Shown here piece after piece: positions 57,526 to 64,000 of a DNA stretch of 64,000 nt. Under the pieces are notes generated by a model. That model made no database searches. It was not told the origin of the DNA and saw nothing but the letters and a program-made list of their open reading frames with translations. Both the position numbers and the translations under genes were made by a program. Location: NCBI RefSeq assembly GCF_018729455.1, contig NZ_JAHHZF010000016.1:34183-98182 (forward strand), in the 5' to 3' direction. This DNA is from Prosthecodimorpha staleyi (GTDB taxonomy: Bacteria > Pseudomonadota > Alphaproteobacteria > Rhizobiales > Ancalomicrobiaceae). Every line of letters begins with the position of its first letter. Position 1 is the stretch's first letter.

Positions 57526-59835
57526 ATGCGCATCGTCTGCATCGGCGGAGGCCCGGCCGGGCTTTATTTCGGTCTTCTGATGAAGAAGCTCCAACCGGCC
57601 CATTCGGTCACGGTGGTCGAGCGCAACCGGCCCTATGACACGTTCGGTTGGGGCGTCGTCTTCTCCGACGCGACCATGGAGGCGATGCGGGTCTGGGATC
57701 CGGAAACCGCCACCGAGATCGAAGACGCCTTCAACCACTGGGACGACATCGAGCTGCTGTTCAAGGGGACGCGTCAGCGCACCTCCGGCCACGGCTTCGT
57801 CGGCATCGGCCGCAAGAAGCTGCTCAACATCCTGCAGAAGCGCTGCGAGGACCTGGGCGTCGAACTGGTCTTCGAGCGCGACGTGGACTCCGATCTCGAA
57901 TTCCCCGATGCCGATCTGATCATCGCGTCGGACGGCATCAATTCGAAGATCCGCAACGCCTACGCGGATGTCTTCCAGCCCGATCTCGTCGTCCGCCCGA
58001 ACCGCTACATCTGGCTCGGCACCGACAAGTCCTACGACGCCTTCACGTTCGACTTCCGCAAGACCGAGCACGGCTGGTTCCAGGCACATATCTACAAGTT
58101 CGACGACAAGACCTCGACCTTCATCGTCGAGACGACCGAAGACACCTTCAAGGCCCATGGCATCGAGGCCTTCGACCAGGACCAGTCGATCGCCTTCTGC
58201 GAGGATCTCTTCGCCGAGGTGCTCGACGGCTCCAAGCTGATGACCAATGCGCGCCATCTGCGTGGCTCGGCCTGGCTCAACTTCAATCGCCTCATCTGCG
58301 GCCGCTGGAGCCATTTCAACGGCAACAGCCATGTCGTGCTGATGGGCGACGCCGCGCACACCGCCCATTTCGCGATCGGCTCGGGCACCAAGCTGGCGAT
58401 CGACGATGCGATCGAACTGACCCGCCAGTTCGAGGCTTTCGGTCACGAGCCGGATAAGATCCCCGCCGTGCTCGACGCCTATGAGGAAGTCCGCCGGGTC
58501 GACGTCGCTCGCATCCAGAATGCGGCGCGCAACGCGATGGAATGGTTCGAGGTGGTCGGCAGCCGCTATGCCGATACGCTGCCGCCCGAGCAGTTCATGT
58601 ATTCCATGCTGACCCGCTCGCAGCGCATCAGCCACGAGAACCTGCGCCTGCGCGACAAGACCTGGCTCGAAGGCTACGAGCGCTGGTTCGCGCAGTCCTG
58701 TGGGCTGACGGTCGGCAACGGGCGGACGACGCCGCCCATGCTGACGCCGTTCCGCATCCGCGACCTGACCCTGCCGAACCGCATCGTGGTTTCGCCGATG
58801 GCCATGTATTCGGCGACCGACGGGCTGATCAACGACTTCCATATGGTCCATCTCGGCGCCCGTGCGCTCGGCGGCGCCGGGCTCATCTTCGGCGAGATGA
58901 CCTGCGTGTCGCCCGATGCGCGCATCACCCCCGGCTGCCTGGGTCTGTGGAACGAAGAGCAGGCGGCGGGCTGGCGCCGGCTGGTCGACTTCGTGCATGG
59001 CCAGAGTGCCGCCAAGGTCGGCATCCAGATCGGTCATGCCGGCCGCAAGGGCGCCACCCGGCTCGCCTGGGAGGGCATCGACCAGCCGCTCGCCGAGGGC
59101 GGCTGGCCTCTCTATGCCCCGTCCGATCTGCCCTATCTGCCCGTCAGCCAGACCCCGCGCGCCATGACGCGCGCCGACATGGACCGCGTGCTGGCCGATT
59201 TCGTCCGCGCCACCGAACTCGCCGCCACGACCGGCGCCGACCTCCTCGAACTGCATTGTGCGCACGGCTATCTTCTGTCCGGCTTCCTGTCCCCGGTCAC
59301 CAACCGGCGCACGGACTCGTATGGCGGCAGCCACGAGAATTGTGCCCGCTTCCCGCTCGAAGTGTTCCGGGCGGTGCGCGCGGCGTGGCCGGCGGAGAAG
59401 CCGATCTCCGTGCGCCTGTCCTGTCACGACTGGGTCGACGGCGGCAACACGCCCGAGGATGCGGCGATCTATGCCCGCATGTTCAAGGAGGCCGGCGCCG
59501 ATCTGATCGACTGCTCGTCCGGCCAGGTCACCAAGGAGGAGAAGCCGGTCTATGGCCGGCTCTGGCAGACGCCCTTCTCCGACAAGATCCGCAACGAGAT
59601 CGGCATCCCGACCATCGCGGTCGGCGCCATCTCGGAGGCCGACCACGCCAATTCGATCATCGCGGCCGGCCGCGCCGATCTCTGCGCCGTGGCCCGCCCG
59701 CATCTCGCCGACCCGGCCTGGACCCTGCACGAGGCCGCTCGCATCGGCATCAACGATGTGGCTTGGCCGAAGCAATACCGCTCTGCTAAGGGCCAGTACG
59801 AAAGCAACCTGGCCCGCGCCGCGGGCGTGAAGTGA
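57526..59835 (+). CDS. Bifunctional aryl-CoA monooxygenase/reductase (anthraniloyl-CoA or salicylyl-CoA 5-hydroxylase type)
   Basis: 769 residues made of two flavoprotein halves. Residues 1 to about 395 are a class A FAD monooxygenase: [20 protein letters not shown] at the N-terminus and [14 protein letters not shown] (from 274). Residues about 403-769 are an Old Yellow Enzyme-type reductase: [34 protein letters not shown] and RTDSYGGS. This fusion is that of 2-aminobenzoyl-CoA monooxygenase/reductase and of proteins annotated as bifunctional salicylyl-CoA 5-hydroxylase. They hydroxylate and then reduce the aryl-CoA ring, removing aromaticity. A Rid-family gene downstream slightly favours an amino-substituted (anthraniloyl) substrate. 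No aryl-CoA ligase is adjacent; the PaaK-like gene at the left edge is too far to assign. Confidence 0.85.
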   Translation: MRIVCIGGGPAGLYFGLLMKKLQPAHSVTVVERNRPYDTFGWGVVFSDATMEAMRVWDPETATEIEDAFNHWDDIELLFKGTRQRTSGHGFVGIGRKKLLNILQKRCEDLGVELVFERDVDSDLEFPDADLIIASDGINSKIRNAYADVFQPDLVVRPNRYIWLGTDKSYDAFTFDFRKTEHGWFQAHIYKFDDKTSTFIVETTEDTFKAHGIEAFDQDQSIAFCEDLFAEVLDGSKLMTNARHLRGSAWLNFNRLICGRWSHFNGNSHVVLMGDAAHTAHFAIGSGTKLAIDDAIELTRQFEAFGHEPDKIPAVLDAYEEVRRVDVARIQNAARNAMEWFEVVGSRYADTLPPEQFMYSMLTRSQRISHENLRLRDKTWLEGYERWFAQSCGLTVGNGRTTPPMLTPFRIRDLTLPNRIVVSPMAMYSATDGLINDFHMVHLGARALGGAGLIFGEMTCVSPDARITPGCLGLWNEEQAAGWRRLVDFVHGQSAAKVGIQIGHAGRKGATRLAWEGIDQPLAEGGWPLYAPSDLPYLPVSQTPRAMTRADMDRVLADFVRATELAATTGADLLELHCAHGYLLSGFLSPVTNRRTDSYGGSHENCARFPLEVFRAVRAAWPAEKPISVRLSCHDWVDGGNTPEDAAIYARMFKEAGADLIDCSSGQVTKEEKPVYGRLWQTPFSDKIRNEIGIPTIAVGAISEADHANSIIAAGRADLCAVARPHLADPAWTLHEAARIGINDVAWPKQYRSAKGQYESNLARAAGVK

Positions 59836-59942
59836 TGGCGCTGCCCACTCTCCGGTCGCTTTCCCCCGGATCCCGACCGTCCGTCGGGACCTGCTCGCGC
59901 CGGTCATCCGGCGCGCGCGCCTTGGATCGCGTCAGGATTGGC

Positions 59943-60077
59943 CAATCCCTCAGCGCATTCCCGGCCGGAGCGAAGCGTAGAACCGGGTTTCTGGCGTCGT
60001 CCACGCGCGTCGTGAATCGCGCTGGGGATGCTCAATCCCTCAACGCATTCCCGGCCGAAGCGCAGCGTAGAGCCGGG
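59943..60077. repeat. Two-copy tandem repeat in the monooxygenase-SDR gap
   Basis: A 45-base unit occurs at 59943-59987 and 60033-60077 (period 90, four mismatches). Each begins CAATCCCTCARCGCATT and contains CCCGG...CCGGG pairing. Further right an inverted repeat CACTCTGCG (near 60083) with CGCAGAGTG (near 60139) and CCCCGGATC...GTCCGGGG continue the mosaic. The 496-base gap 59836-60331 has no gene; a TTGACG near 60275 could belong to a promoter for the SDR gene. Confidence 0.7.
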
Positions 60078-60331
60078 ACCCACTCTGCGGCCGGTTCGCT
60101 GCAAAGTCGGTGCGAGACCCGGGCGCTGCAACCCGACATGCGCAGAGTGGGCCCCGGATCGGCGGGCCTGCGGCCCTTGTCCGGGGATGCGCTGGGGGAT
60201 TGTGCAACTGAGGTCCAAAACGGGGATCTGGTTAGCGCCAATTTGATGGTGCGTGAGGATTCCTCGGTACGGGTTGACGCTTGCCATGGCGCAAAGGCCA
60301 CCACGATCGCAACGATCGGAAAGGGACCCCG

Positions 60332-61111
60332 ATGACGCTGCCCTTGGCGAACCGGCATGCCTTCATCACCGGCGCGGGATCGGGCATCGGCGCGGCCGCG
60401 GCGGTCGCGCTGGCGGCGGCCGGGGCGACCGTCACCCTGGCCGGCCGGCGCCTGGAACCGCTGCAGGCGGTGGCCGGGAGCCTCGGCGCCCGCGCCGGCG
60501 CGATCGTCACCCTCGACGTGACCGACGAGGCGGCGATCGCGGCGGCGGCCGAGCACGTCGAGGCGGCGCATGGGCCGGTCGACATTCTGGTCGCCAATGC
60601 CGGTGCGGCGGCCTCCGGGCCCTTCGACAAGACCGAACGGGCGACCTGGGATGCCATGCTGGCCGTCAACCTGACCGGCGTCTGGCTGACCACGCGTGCC
60701 TTCCTGCCCGGCATGGTGAAGCGCCGGTCGGGCCGCGTCATAGCGATCGCCTCAACCGCGGGGCTGGTCGGCTATCCCTATGTCGCCGCCTATGTGGCCG
60801 CCAAGCATGGCGTGGTCGGGCTGGTGCGCGCGCTGGCGCTGGAGGTCGCGCGCAAGGGCGTCACCGTCAACGCGGTCTGCCCGGGCTTCACCGACACGGA
60901 ACTGATCGCCCAGTCGGTCGCCACCATCGTGGCCAAGACCGGCCGCAGCGCCGACGAAGCGCGGGCGGAACTGGCGAAATCGAACCCGATGGGTCGCCTG
61001 GTCACGCCCGGGGAGGTCGCCGACGCGATCCTCTGGCTCGCCGGATCCGGCGCCGCATCGATCAACGGACAGGCGATCGCGGTCGCCGGTGGGGAGGTGA
61101 TGACCGGATGA
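60332..61111 (+). CDS. Short-chain dehydrogenase/reductase
   Basis: 259 residues from the ATG at 60332, with GGAAAGGGA upstream. Classical SDR signatures: TGAGSGIG (13-20), NAG near 87, a Ser in IASTAG (about 141), and YVAAK with Tyr154 and Lys158. The FabG-like C-terminus GGEVMTG overlaps the next start (ATGA). As part of an aromatic acyl-CoA operon it probably oxidises or reduces a hydroxyacyl-CoA intermediate after ring hydration. NAD or NADP preference is not clear. Confidence 0.9.
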   Translation: MTLPLANRHAFITGAGSGIGAAAAVALAAAGATVTLAGRRLEPLQAVAGSLGARAGAIVTLDVTDEAAIAAAAEHVEAAHGPVDILVANAGAAASGPFDKTERATWDAMLAVNLTGVWLTTRAFLPGMVKRRSGRVIAIASTAGLVGYPYVAAYVAAKHGVVGLVRALALEVARKGVTVNAVCPGFTDTELIAQSVATIVAKTGRSADEARAELAKSNPMGRLVTPGEVADAILWLAGSGAASINGQAIAVAGGEVMTG

Positions 61112-61956
61112 GCGAACAATCGGCACTGGGGGCCATGCTGCGGCCGTTCAAGGACTATCAGGCGCGCCACTTCGTGTTCGATGCGCCGGGTGACGGCCGG
61201 GTCGCGACCATCCGGCTCAACCGGCCGGACAAGAAGAATCCGCTGACCTTCGACTCCTATGCCGAGCTGCGCGACCTGTTCCGCGACCTCGTCTATGCCT
61301 CCGACGTGCGCACGGTGGTGCTGACCGGCGAGGGCGGCAATTTCTGTTCCGGCGGCGACGTGTTCGAGATCATCGAGCCGCTGACCCGCATGGCCATGCC
61401 GGACCTGCTCGCCTTCACGCGCATGACCGGCGACGTGGTCAAGGCGATGCGCCGCTGCCCGCAGCCGATCATCGCCGCGGTCGACGGCATCTGCGCCGGT
61501 GCCGGCGCGATCCTGGCCATGGCGTCGGACCTGCGCTACGCGACGCCGGAGGCCAAGACCGCGTTCCTGTTCACCCGCGTCGGCCTCGCCGGCGCCGACA
61601 TGGGTGCCTGCGGCTATCTCCCGCGCATCATCGGCCAGGGCCGGGCGGCCGAACTGCTGTTCACCGGCCGCGCCATGACGGCGGCCGAAGGCCATGCCTG
61701 GGGCTTCTACAACCGCCTCGTCCCGGCGGCGGAACTCGAGGCCGCGGCCGGGGACCTGGCCCGCTCGCTCGCCGACGGGCCGTGGTTCGCCCATGGCATC
61801 ACCAAGACCATGATGAACCAGGAATGGGCCATGGGCATCGAGGAGATGATCGAATCGGAGGCCCAGGCCCAGGCCGTCTGCATGGCGACCGGCGATTTCC
61901 GCCGCGCCTTCGAGGCCTTCGCGGCCAAGCGCAAACCCGTCTTCGAGGGGAACTGA
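61108..61956 (+). CDS. Enoyl-CoA hydratase family protein (aromatic acyl-CoA cluster)
   Basis: 282 residues; ATG at 61108 overlaps the SDR stop. Crotonase fold with oxyanion segments [13 protein letters not shown] and [16 protein letters not shown]. The usual catalytic glutamate block reads [19 protein letters not shown], without the standard hydratase Glu, so the chemistry may be isomerase or ring hydrolase rather than simple hydration. A similar protein accompanies 2-aminobenzoyl-CoA and benzoyl-CoA pathways. Being sandwiched between SDR and Rid genes, two bases from the latter, it is surely part of the same operon. Confidence 0.88.
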   Translation: MSEQSALGAMLRPFKDYQARHFVFDAPGDGRVATIRLNRPDKKNPLTFDSYAELRDLFRDLVYASDVRTVVLTGEGGNFCSGGDVFEIIEPLTRMAMPDLLAFTRMTGDVVKAMRRCPQPIIAAVDGICAGAGAILAMASDLRYATPEAKTAFLFTRVGLAGADMGACGYLPRIIGQGRAAELLFTGRAMTAAEGHAWGFYNRLVPAAELEAAAGDLARSLADGPWFAHGITKTMMNQEWAMGIEEMIESEAQAQAVCMATGDFRRAFEAFAAKRKPVFEGN

Positions 61957-61958
61957 CC

Positions 61959-62390
61959 ATGGCCGAAGCCGCCCGCGCCGCGCGCGAAACCTCGCTCCTC
62001 GAAGTGCTGCAGCCGGAAGGCTGGGCGAAGCCGGTCGGCTATGCCAACGGCATCGCCGCCACCGGCCGCGTCGTCTTCGTTGGCGGACAGATCGGCTGGA
62101 ACGGCCAGTGCCAGTTCGAGACCGACGATCTGGTCGGCCAGGTCCGCCAGACGCTGGAGAATGTCGTCGCGGTCGTCGCCGAGGCCGGCGGCGGGCCCGA
62201 GCACATCACCTCGATGACCTGGTATTTCGTCGACAAGCGCGACTATCTCGCCAACCTGAAGGGCATCGGCGAGGCCTACCGTGCCGTGATCGGCCGCCAC
62301 TACCCGGCCATGGCCGCCGTCCAGGTCGTCGCCCTGATGGAGGACCGCGCCAAGGTCGAGATCCAGGCCCATGCGGTGATCCCGGAATAG
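61959..62390 (+). CDS. Rid (YjgF/YER057c/UK114) family protein
   Basis: 143 residues, ATG at 61959. The Rid trimer fold is evident ([29 protein letters not shown], then [15 protein letters not shown]). The conserved arginine of RidA enamine deaminases, normally in a PARxxV block, is replaced: [12 protein letters not shown]. So this is a Rid subgroup member without classical 2-aminoacrylate deaminase activity. In the cluster it may instead act on an imine or enamine formed after dearomatisation of an aminobenzoyl-CoA, or have a stabilising role. The operon ends here with a strong hairpin 29 bases downstream. Confidence 0.85.
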   Translation: MAEAARAARETSLLEVLQPEGWAKPVGYANGIAATGRVVFVGGQIGWNGQCQFETDDLVGQVRQTLENVVAVVAEAGGGPEHITSMTWYFVDKRDYLANLKGIGEAYRAVIGRHYPAMAAVQVVALMEDRAKVEIQAHAVIPE

Positions 62391-62418
62391 CCGGCCGTCT
62401 CAGGCCCGCAACCGCCCG

Positions 62419-62450
62419 CGGCCGACGGGGCTGGGCAGCCCGGTCGGCCG
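62419..62450. terminator. Strong hairpin between convergent genes
   Basis: A 15-pair stem with one mismatch: arms CGGCCGACGGGGCTG (62419-62433) and CAGCCCGGTCGGCCG (62436-62450), two-base loop. It is followed by TGTTGCGTCT. It lies 28 bases after the Rid gene and 20 bases beyond the GIY-YIG stop, and may serve both directions. Confidence 0.65.
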
Positions 62451-62469
62451 TGTTGCGTCTCGGCGACCG

Positions 62470-62754
62470 TCAGCTCACTTCTGGATAGAGATCGTCCCAG
62501 TCCGGGTTCATCGCCTCGATGATGCGTACCTTGGCGTGGCGGTGCCGGCGGCGCAGGTCGCGCGCGAAGGCCATCGCGGCCTCGACGCGATCGAAGGCGG
62601 CGTACCAGACCAGCCGCTGCATGGCGTGGCCGAGCGAGAATCCCGCCGGCACGCGGGCCCGATGGTGATAGACGCGGCCGACAAGGTCCTCGGCCGTGCC
62701 GACGAAAAGGGCGCCGTCCGGGCGGCTGGCGAGAATGTAGACCCAGGCGTTCAT
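62470..62754 (-). CDS. GIY-YIG domain protein (UPF0213/YhbQ-like)
   Basis: 94 residues, the length of the stand-alone YhbQ-type group. The N-terminus WVYILASRPDGALFVGTAED aligns to the GIY-YIG motif, with LFVG in place of YxG: the second catalytic Tyr appears as Phe. The following RVYHHR, with the conserved Arg, is intact, and so is the Glu in AFDRVEAAM. The family are small endonuclease-fold proteins of uncertain role. The substituted Tyr may lower nuclease activity. It is convergent with the Rid gene. Confidence 0.82.
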   Translation of the reverse strand: MNAWVYILASRPDGALFVGTAEDLVGRVYHHRARVPAGFSLGHAMQRLVWYAAFDRVEAAMAFARDLRRRHRHAKVRIIEAMNPDWDDLYPEVS

Positions 62755-62832
62755 GACGCCATTTCATGCCAGCCGCCGCCCCGGCCTCAAGCGCACCGAA
62801 CCGCGCAGCGACAACCCGCCGCGGCAGGAGCG

Positions 62833-63879
62833 TCAGGGTTGGAACGGGATCGTCCGCCCGGGTTGCTTCGCCTGCTCCCGCGTGTAGGAAACGCCATGGA
62901 CTTTGATGCCATGACCATCCAAAAGCGTGATGATGCCGCCGCGATTTGACAACGCAACCGGTTGCTTGACCTCGACAACTCGAGTGGCACCGGCAGCGAT
63001 CATGCCGTCCAGCGGCATGGCGTTCTTTTGCTTGTCCTTGATCTGCCAGCCGGTGAGATCGATATCCCGGTCGGCGATGTTGAGAAGGGTGATGGTCTCG
63101 CGTTCGGGCGAATGGATGTCGTTCACCAGCGCTGCGACGATTCGGATGAGACCATCCGGGACATCGATGTTGGGAATGACATCCCGGTCGACAGGCGTAT
63201 GGGGACGGTCCGGGTGTTCCGGATCATGACCGACAATCGGATGGCCGGTGGCATCGTCGGTATGCCATGCTTGGGTCTGGAACTTCAGAAAAATCGCAAC
63301 CCATTGTCCAGTCTCGATAAACTGGAAAAGCAGGCCGCCGTCCTGCCATGGCCCGTTGTCTTCGGAGTGTCGACCGATCGGATTTCCTTGGTTCATGTGA
63401 ATGTCGTGGATGCCGTTGCCAGGCAAGAAGCCGAAATAGCCATCCTCCTTCTGAGGTTCCGGTCCCCACCGATCACCAAAGGCATAGATCATAGCCGTTT
63501 CGTCGGACATCGCTCGCTGCACATAGGCGTCGATCTTGTCGTTGAGATCGTTGTCTGGTCCGTTGCTGGACAAGGGGAGGGGTTTCATCTCCCATGGTTG
63601 CATAAGGTTGCCGCGAATGAAGTCGAGGGCAATTCCGTCCGGCTTCGGTTCAGCAATATGAAAGCCCGCTTCCAGCGCGCCGAGGCGATCCGTAATCGGA
63701 TGCTCGAATCGCGAGCGAACGAGAAACTCGACCTCGCTACCGTCCTGAGATCGCACATTGATCGCAATCCGATACTTGACTCCTTTCGCTGTCACCTCGA
63801 TTTGGTAGTGAGGCTTGGCGCCTGTTGCCAGTCGGTTGCGTATCGGACGACCTTTCAAGCACCCGTACTTAAGAGCCAT
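62833..63879 (-). CDS. YukJ-like DUF2278 protein with C-terminal lamin-tail-like domain
   Basis: 348 residues. The N-terminal two thirds follow the DUF2278/YukJ pattern: MALKYGCLKGRPIRN start, YRIAINVRSQDGSEVEFLVR, and GNGIHDIHMNQGN. The last 110 residues resemble a lamin-tail domain (ERETITLLNIADRDIDLTGW, then DKQKNAMPLDG). Function of the family is unknown. Codon third positions are markedly less GC-rich than in the neighbouring genes, and an IS end lies 45 bases upstream of its start, both suggesting horizontal transfer. The start ATG 63879 lacks a strong ribosome binding site. Confidence 0.82.
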   Translation of the reverse strand: MALKYGCLKGRPIRNRLATGAKPHYQIEVTAKGVKYRIAINVRSQDGSEVEFLVRSRFEHPITDRLGALEAGFHIAEPKPDGIALDFIRGNLMQPWEMKPLPLSSNGPDNDLNDKIDAYVQRAMSDETAMIYAFGDRWGPEPQKEDGYFGFLPGNGIHDIHMNQGNPIGRHSEDNGPWQDGGLLFQFIETGQWVAIFLKFQTQAWHTDDATGHPIVGHDPEHPDRPHTPVDRDVIPNIDVPDGLIRIVAALVNDIHSPERETITLLNIADRDIDLTGWQIKDKQKNAMPLDGMIAAGATRVVEVKQPVALSNRGGIITLLDGHGIKVHGVSYTREQAKQPGRTIPFQP

Positions 63880-63924
63880 TGCAGTGTCCTCCCGAACTAT
63901 GAATTGGATCGAATGTAGAGAATA

Positions 63925-64000
63925 CTAGGCCCTGTTGACAAATGCCCGTATCCAGAGGCGGATGGCTGCGATCTGGACGAAGCCGAGGTAGCTGGCCGCG
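63925..64000 (-). CDS. IS5-family transposase, C-terminal end (truncated by window edge)
   Basis: Read from the right edge on the minus strand, about 24 residues are visible, ending ...SYLGFVQIAAIRLWIRAFVN and a TAG stop (63925-63927). This is the typical C-terminus of IS5-family (IS427-like) DDE transposases. The rest lies beyond the window, so intactness cannot be judged. Confidence 0.8.
   Translation of the reverse strand, partial: AASYLGFVQIAAIRLWIRAFVNRA
63925..64000. mobile_element. IS5-family insertion sequence, left end only
   Basis: The putative terminal inverted repeat begins near 63927-63929 (GGCCCTGTTGACAAATGCC) just outside the transposase stop. CTAG at 63925-63928 fits the YTAR target preference of IS5-type elements. 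The other end and the target duplication lie outside the window. Confidence 0.65.

Noticed and set aside
57466..59907. An 813-codon minus-strand open frame
   Set aside because: Antisense to the bifunctional monooxygenase, no domain, biased composition.
1..64000. tRNA, rRNA or origin of replication
   Set aside because: No cloverleaf-like segment with CCA-end context, no rRNA-like sequence and no DnaA-box cluster noticed by eye; a tRNAscan or Infernal run would settle this.

Overview
The window looks like chromosomal DNA from a GC-rich alphaproteobacterium, most likely of the order Hyphomicrobiales (Rhizobiales). The evidence is the very high G+C at third codon positions, a rhizobial RkpA/RkpG-like lipid synthesis pair, an IalB-family protein, and dispersed palindromic repeats that resemble rhizobial RIME elements. 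This is inference: there is no rRNA or other phylogenetic marker. I found no tRNA, rRNA, CRISPR array or prophage. The only mobile element is the end of an IS5-type insertion sequence at the right edge.

Layout, left part. 1-1454: end of a PaaK-like CoA ligase and a PaaG-like enoyl-CoA hydratase/isomerase. 1598-3595: exported trypsin-like protease. 3739-6257: GMC oxidoreductase facing a MerR/carboxymuconolactone-decarboxylase-family pair with a readable MerR-type promoter. 6322-9259: PAS-AraC regulator divergent from a DapA-family lyase and a 4-hydroxyproline epimerase, ended by a terminator. 9680-21533: a 2,537-residue FAS-like type I polyketide synthase, translationally coupled to an alpha-oxoamine synthase and divergent from a KpsC-like capsule glycosyltransferase. 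21615-29185: RecD-like helicase, IalB protein, autotransporter, inositol-monophosphatase-family enzyme and M20 amidohydrolase.

Middle. 29285-35662 is the most unusual region: two paralogous kinase-fold proteins with effector-like N-termini, each followed by one member of an unrecognised paralogous pair of about 200 residues, and flanked by two CesT-type type III secretion chaperones. No secretion apparatus genes are in the window. 35754-42087 is a five-gene oligopeptide-type ABC transporter interrupted by RIME-like repeats. It is followed by a small secreted protein, a polytopic membrane protein and an SMP-30 family hydrolase.

Right part. 45742-53005 is a tightly packed operon combining a spermidine/putrescine-type ABC transporter, hydantoin racemase, a GNAT acetyltransferase and dihydropyrimidinase. 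It diverges from a GntR regulator with a perfect palindromic operator candidate. 54179-56599 carries an Old Yellow Enzyme, MsrB and a PaaI-type thioesterase. 57215-62450 is an aromatic acyl-CoA pathway: MarR regulator, bifunctional monooxygenase/reductase of the salicylyl-CoA/anthraniloyl-CoA type, SDR, enoyl-CoA hydratase and a Rid-family protein, closed by a strong hairpin. The window ends with a GIY-YIG protein, a YukJ-like protein and the IS end.

How the genes work together: several blocks are self-contained catabolic units with their own transporter and regulator (hydroxyproline, hydantoin/dihydropyrimidine, anthranilate-like aromatics). Two blocks, capsule lipid/Kdo-linker and kinase/chaperone, suggest interaction with a host or surface.
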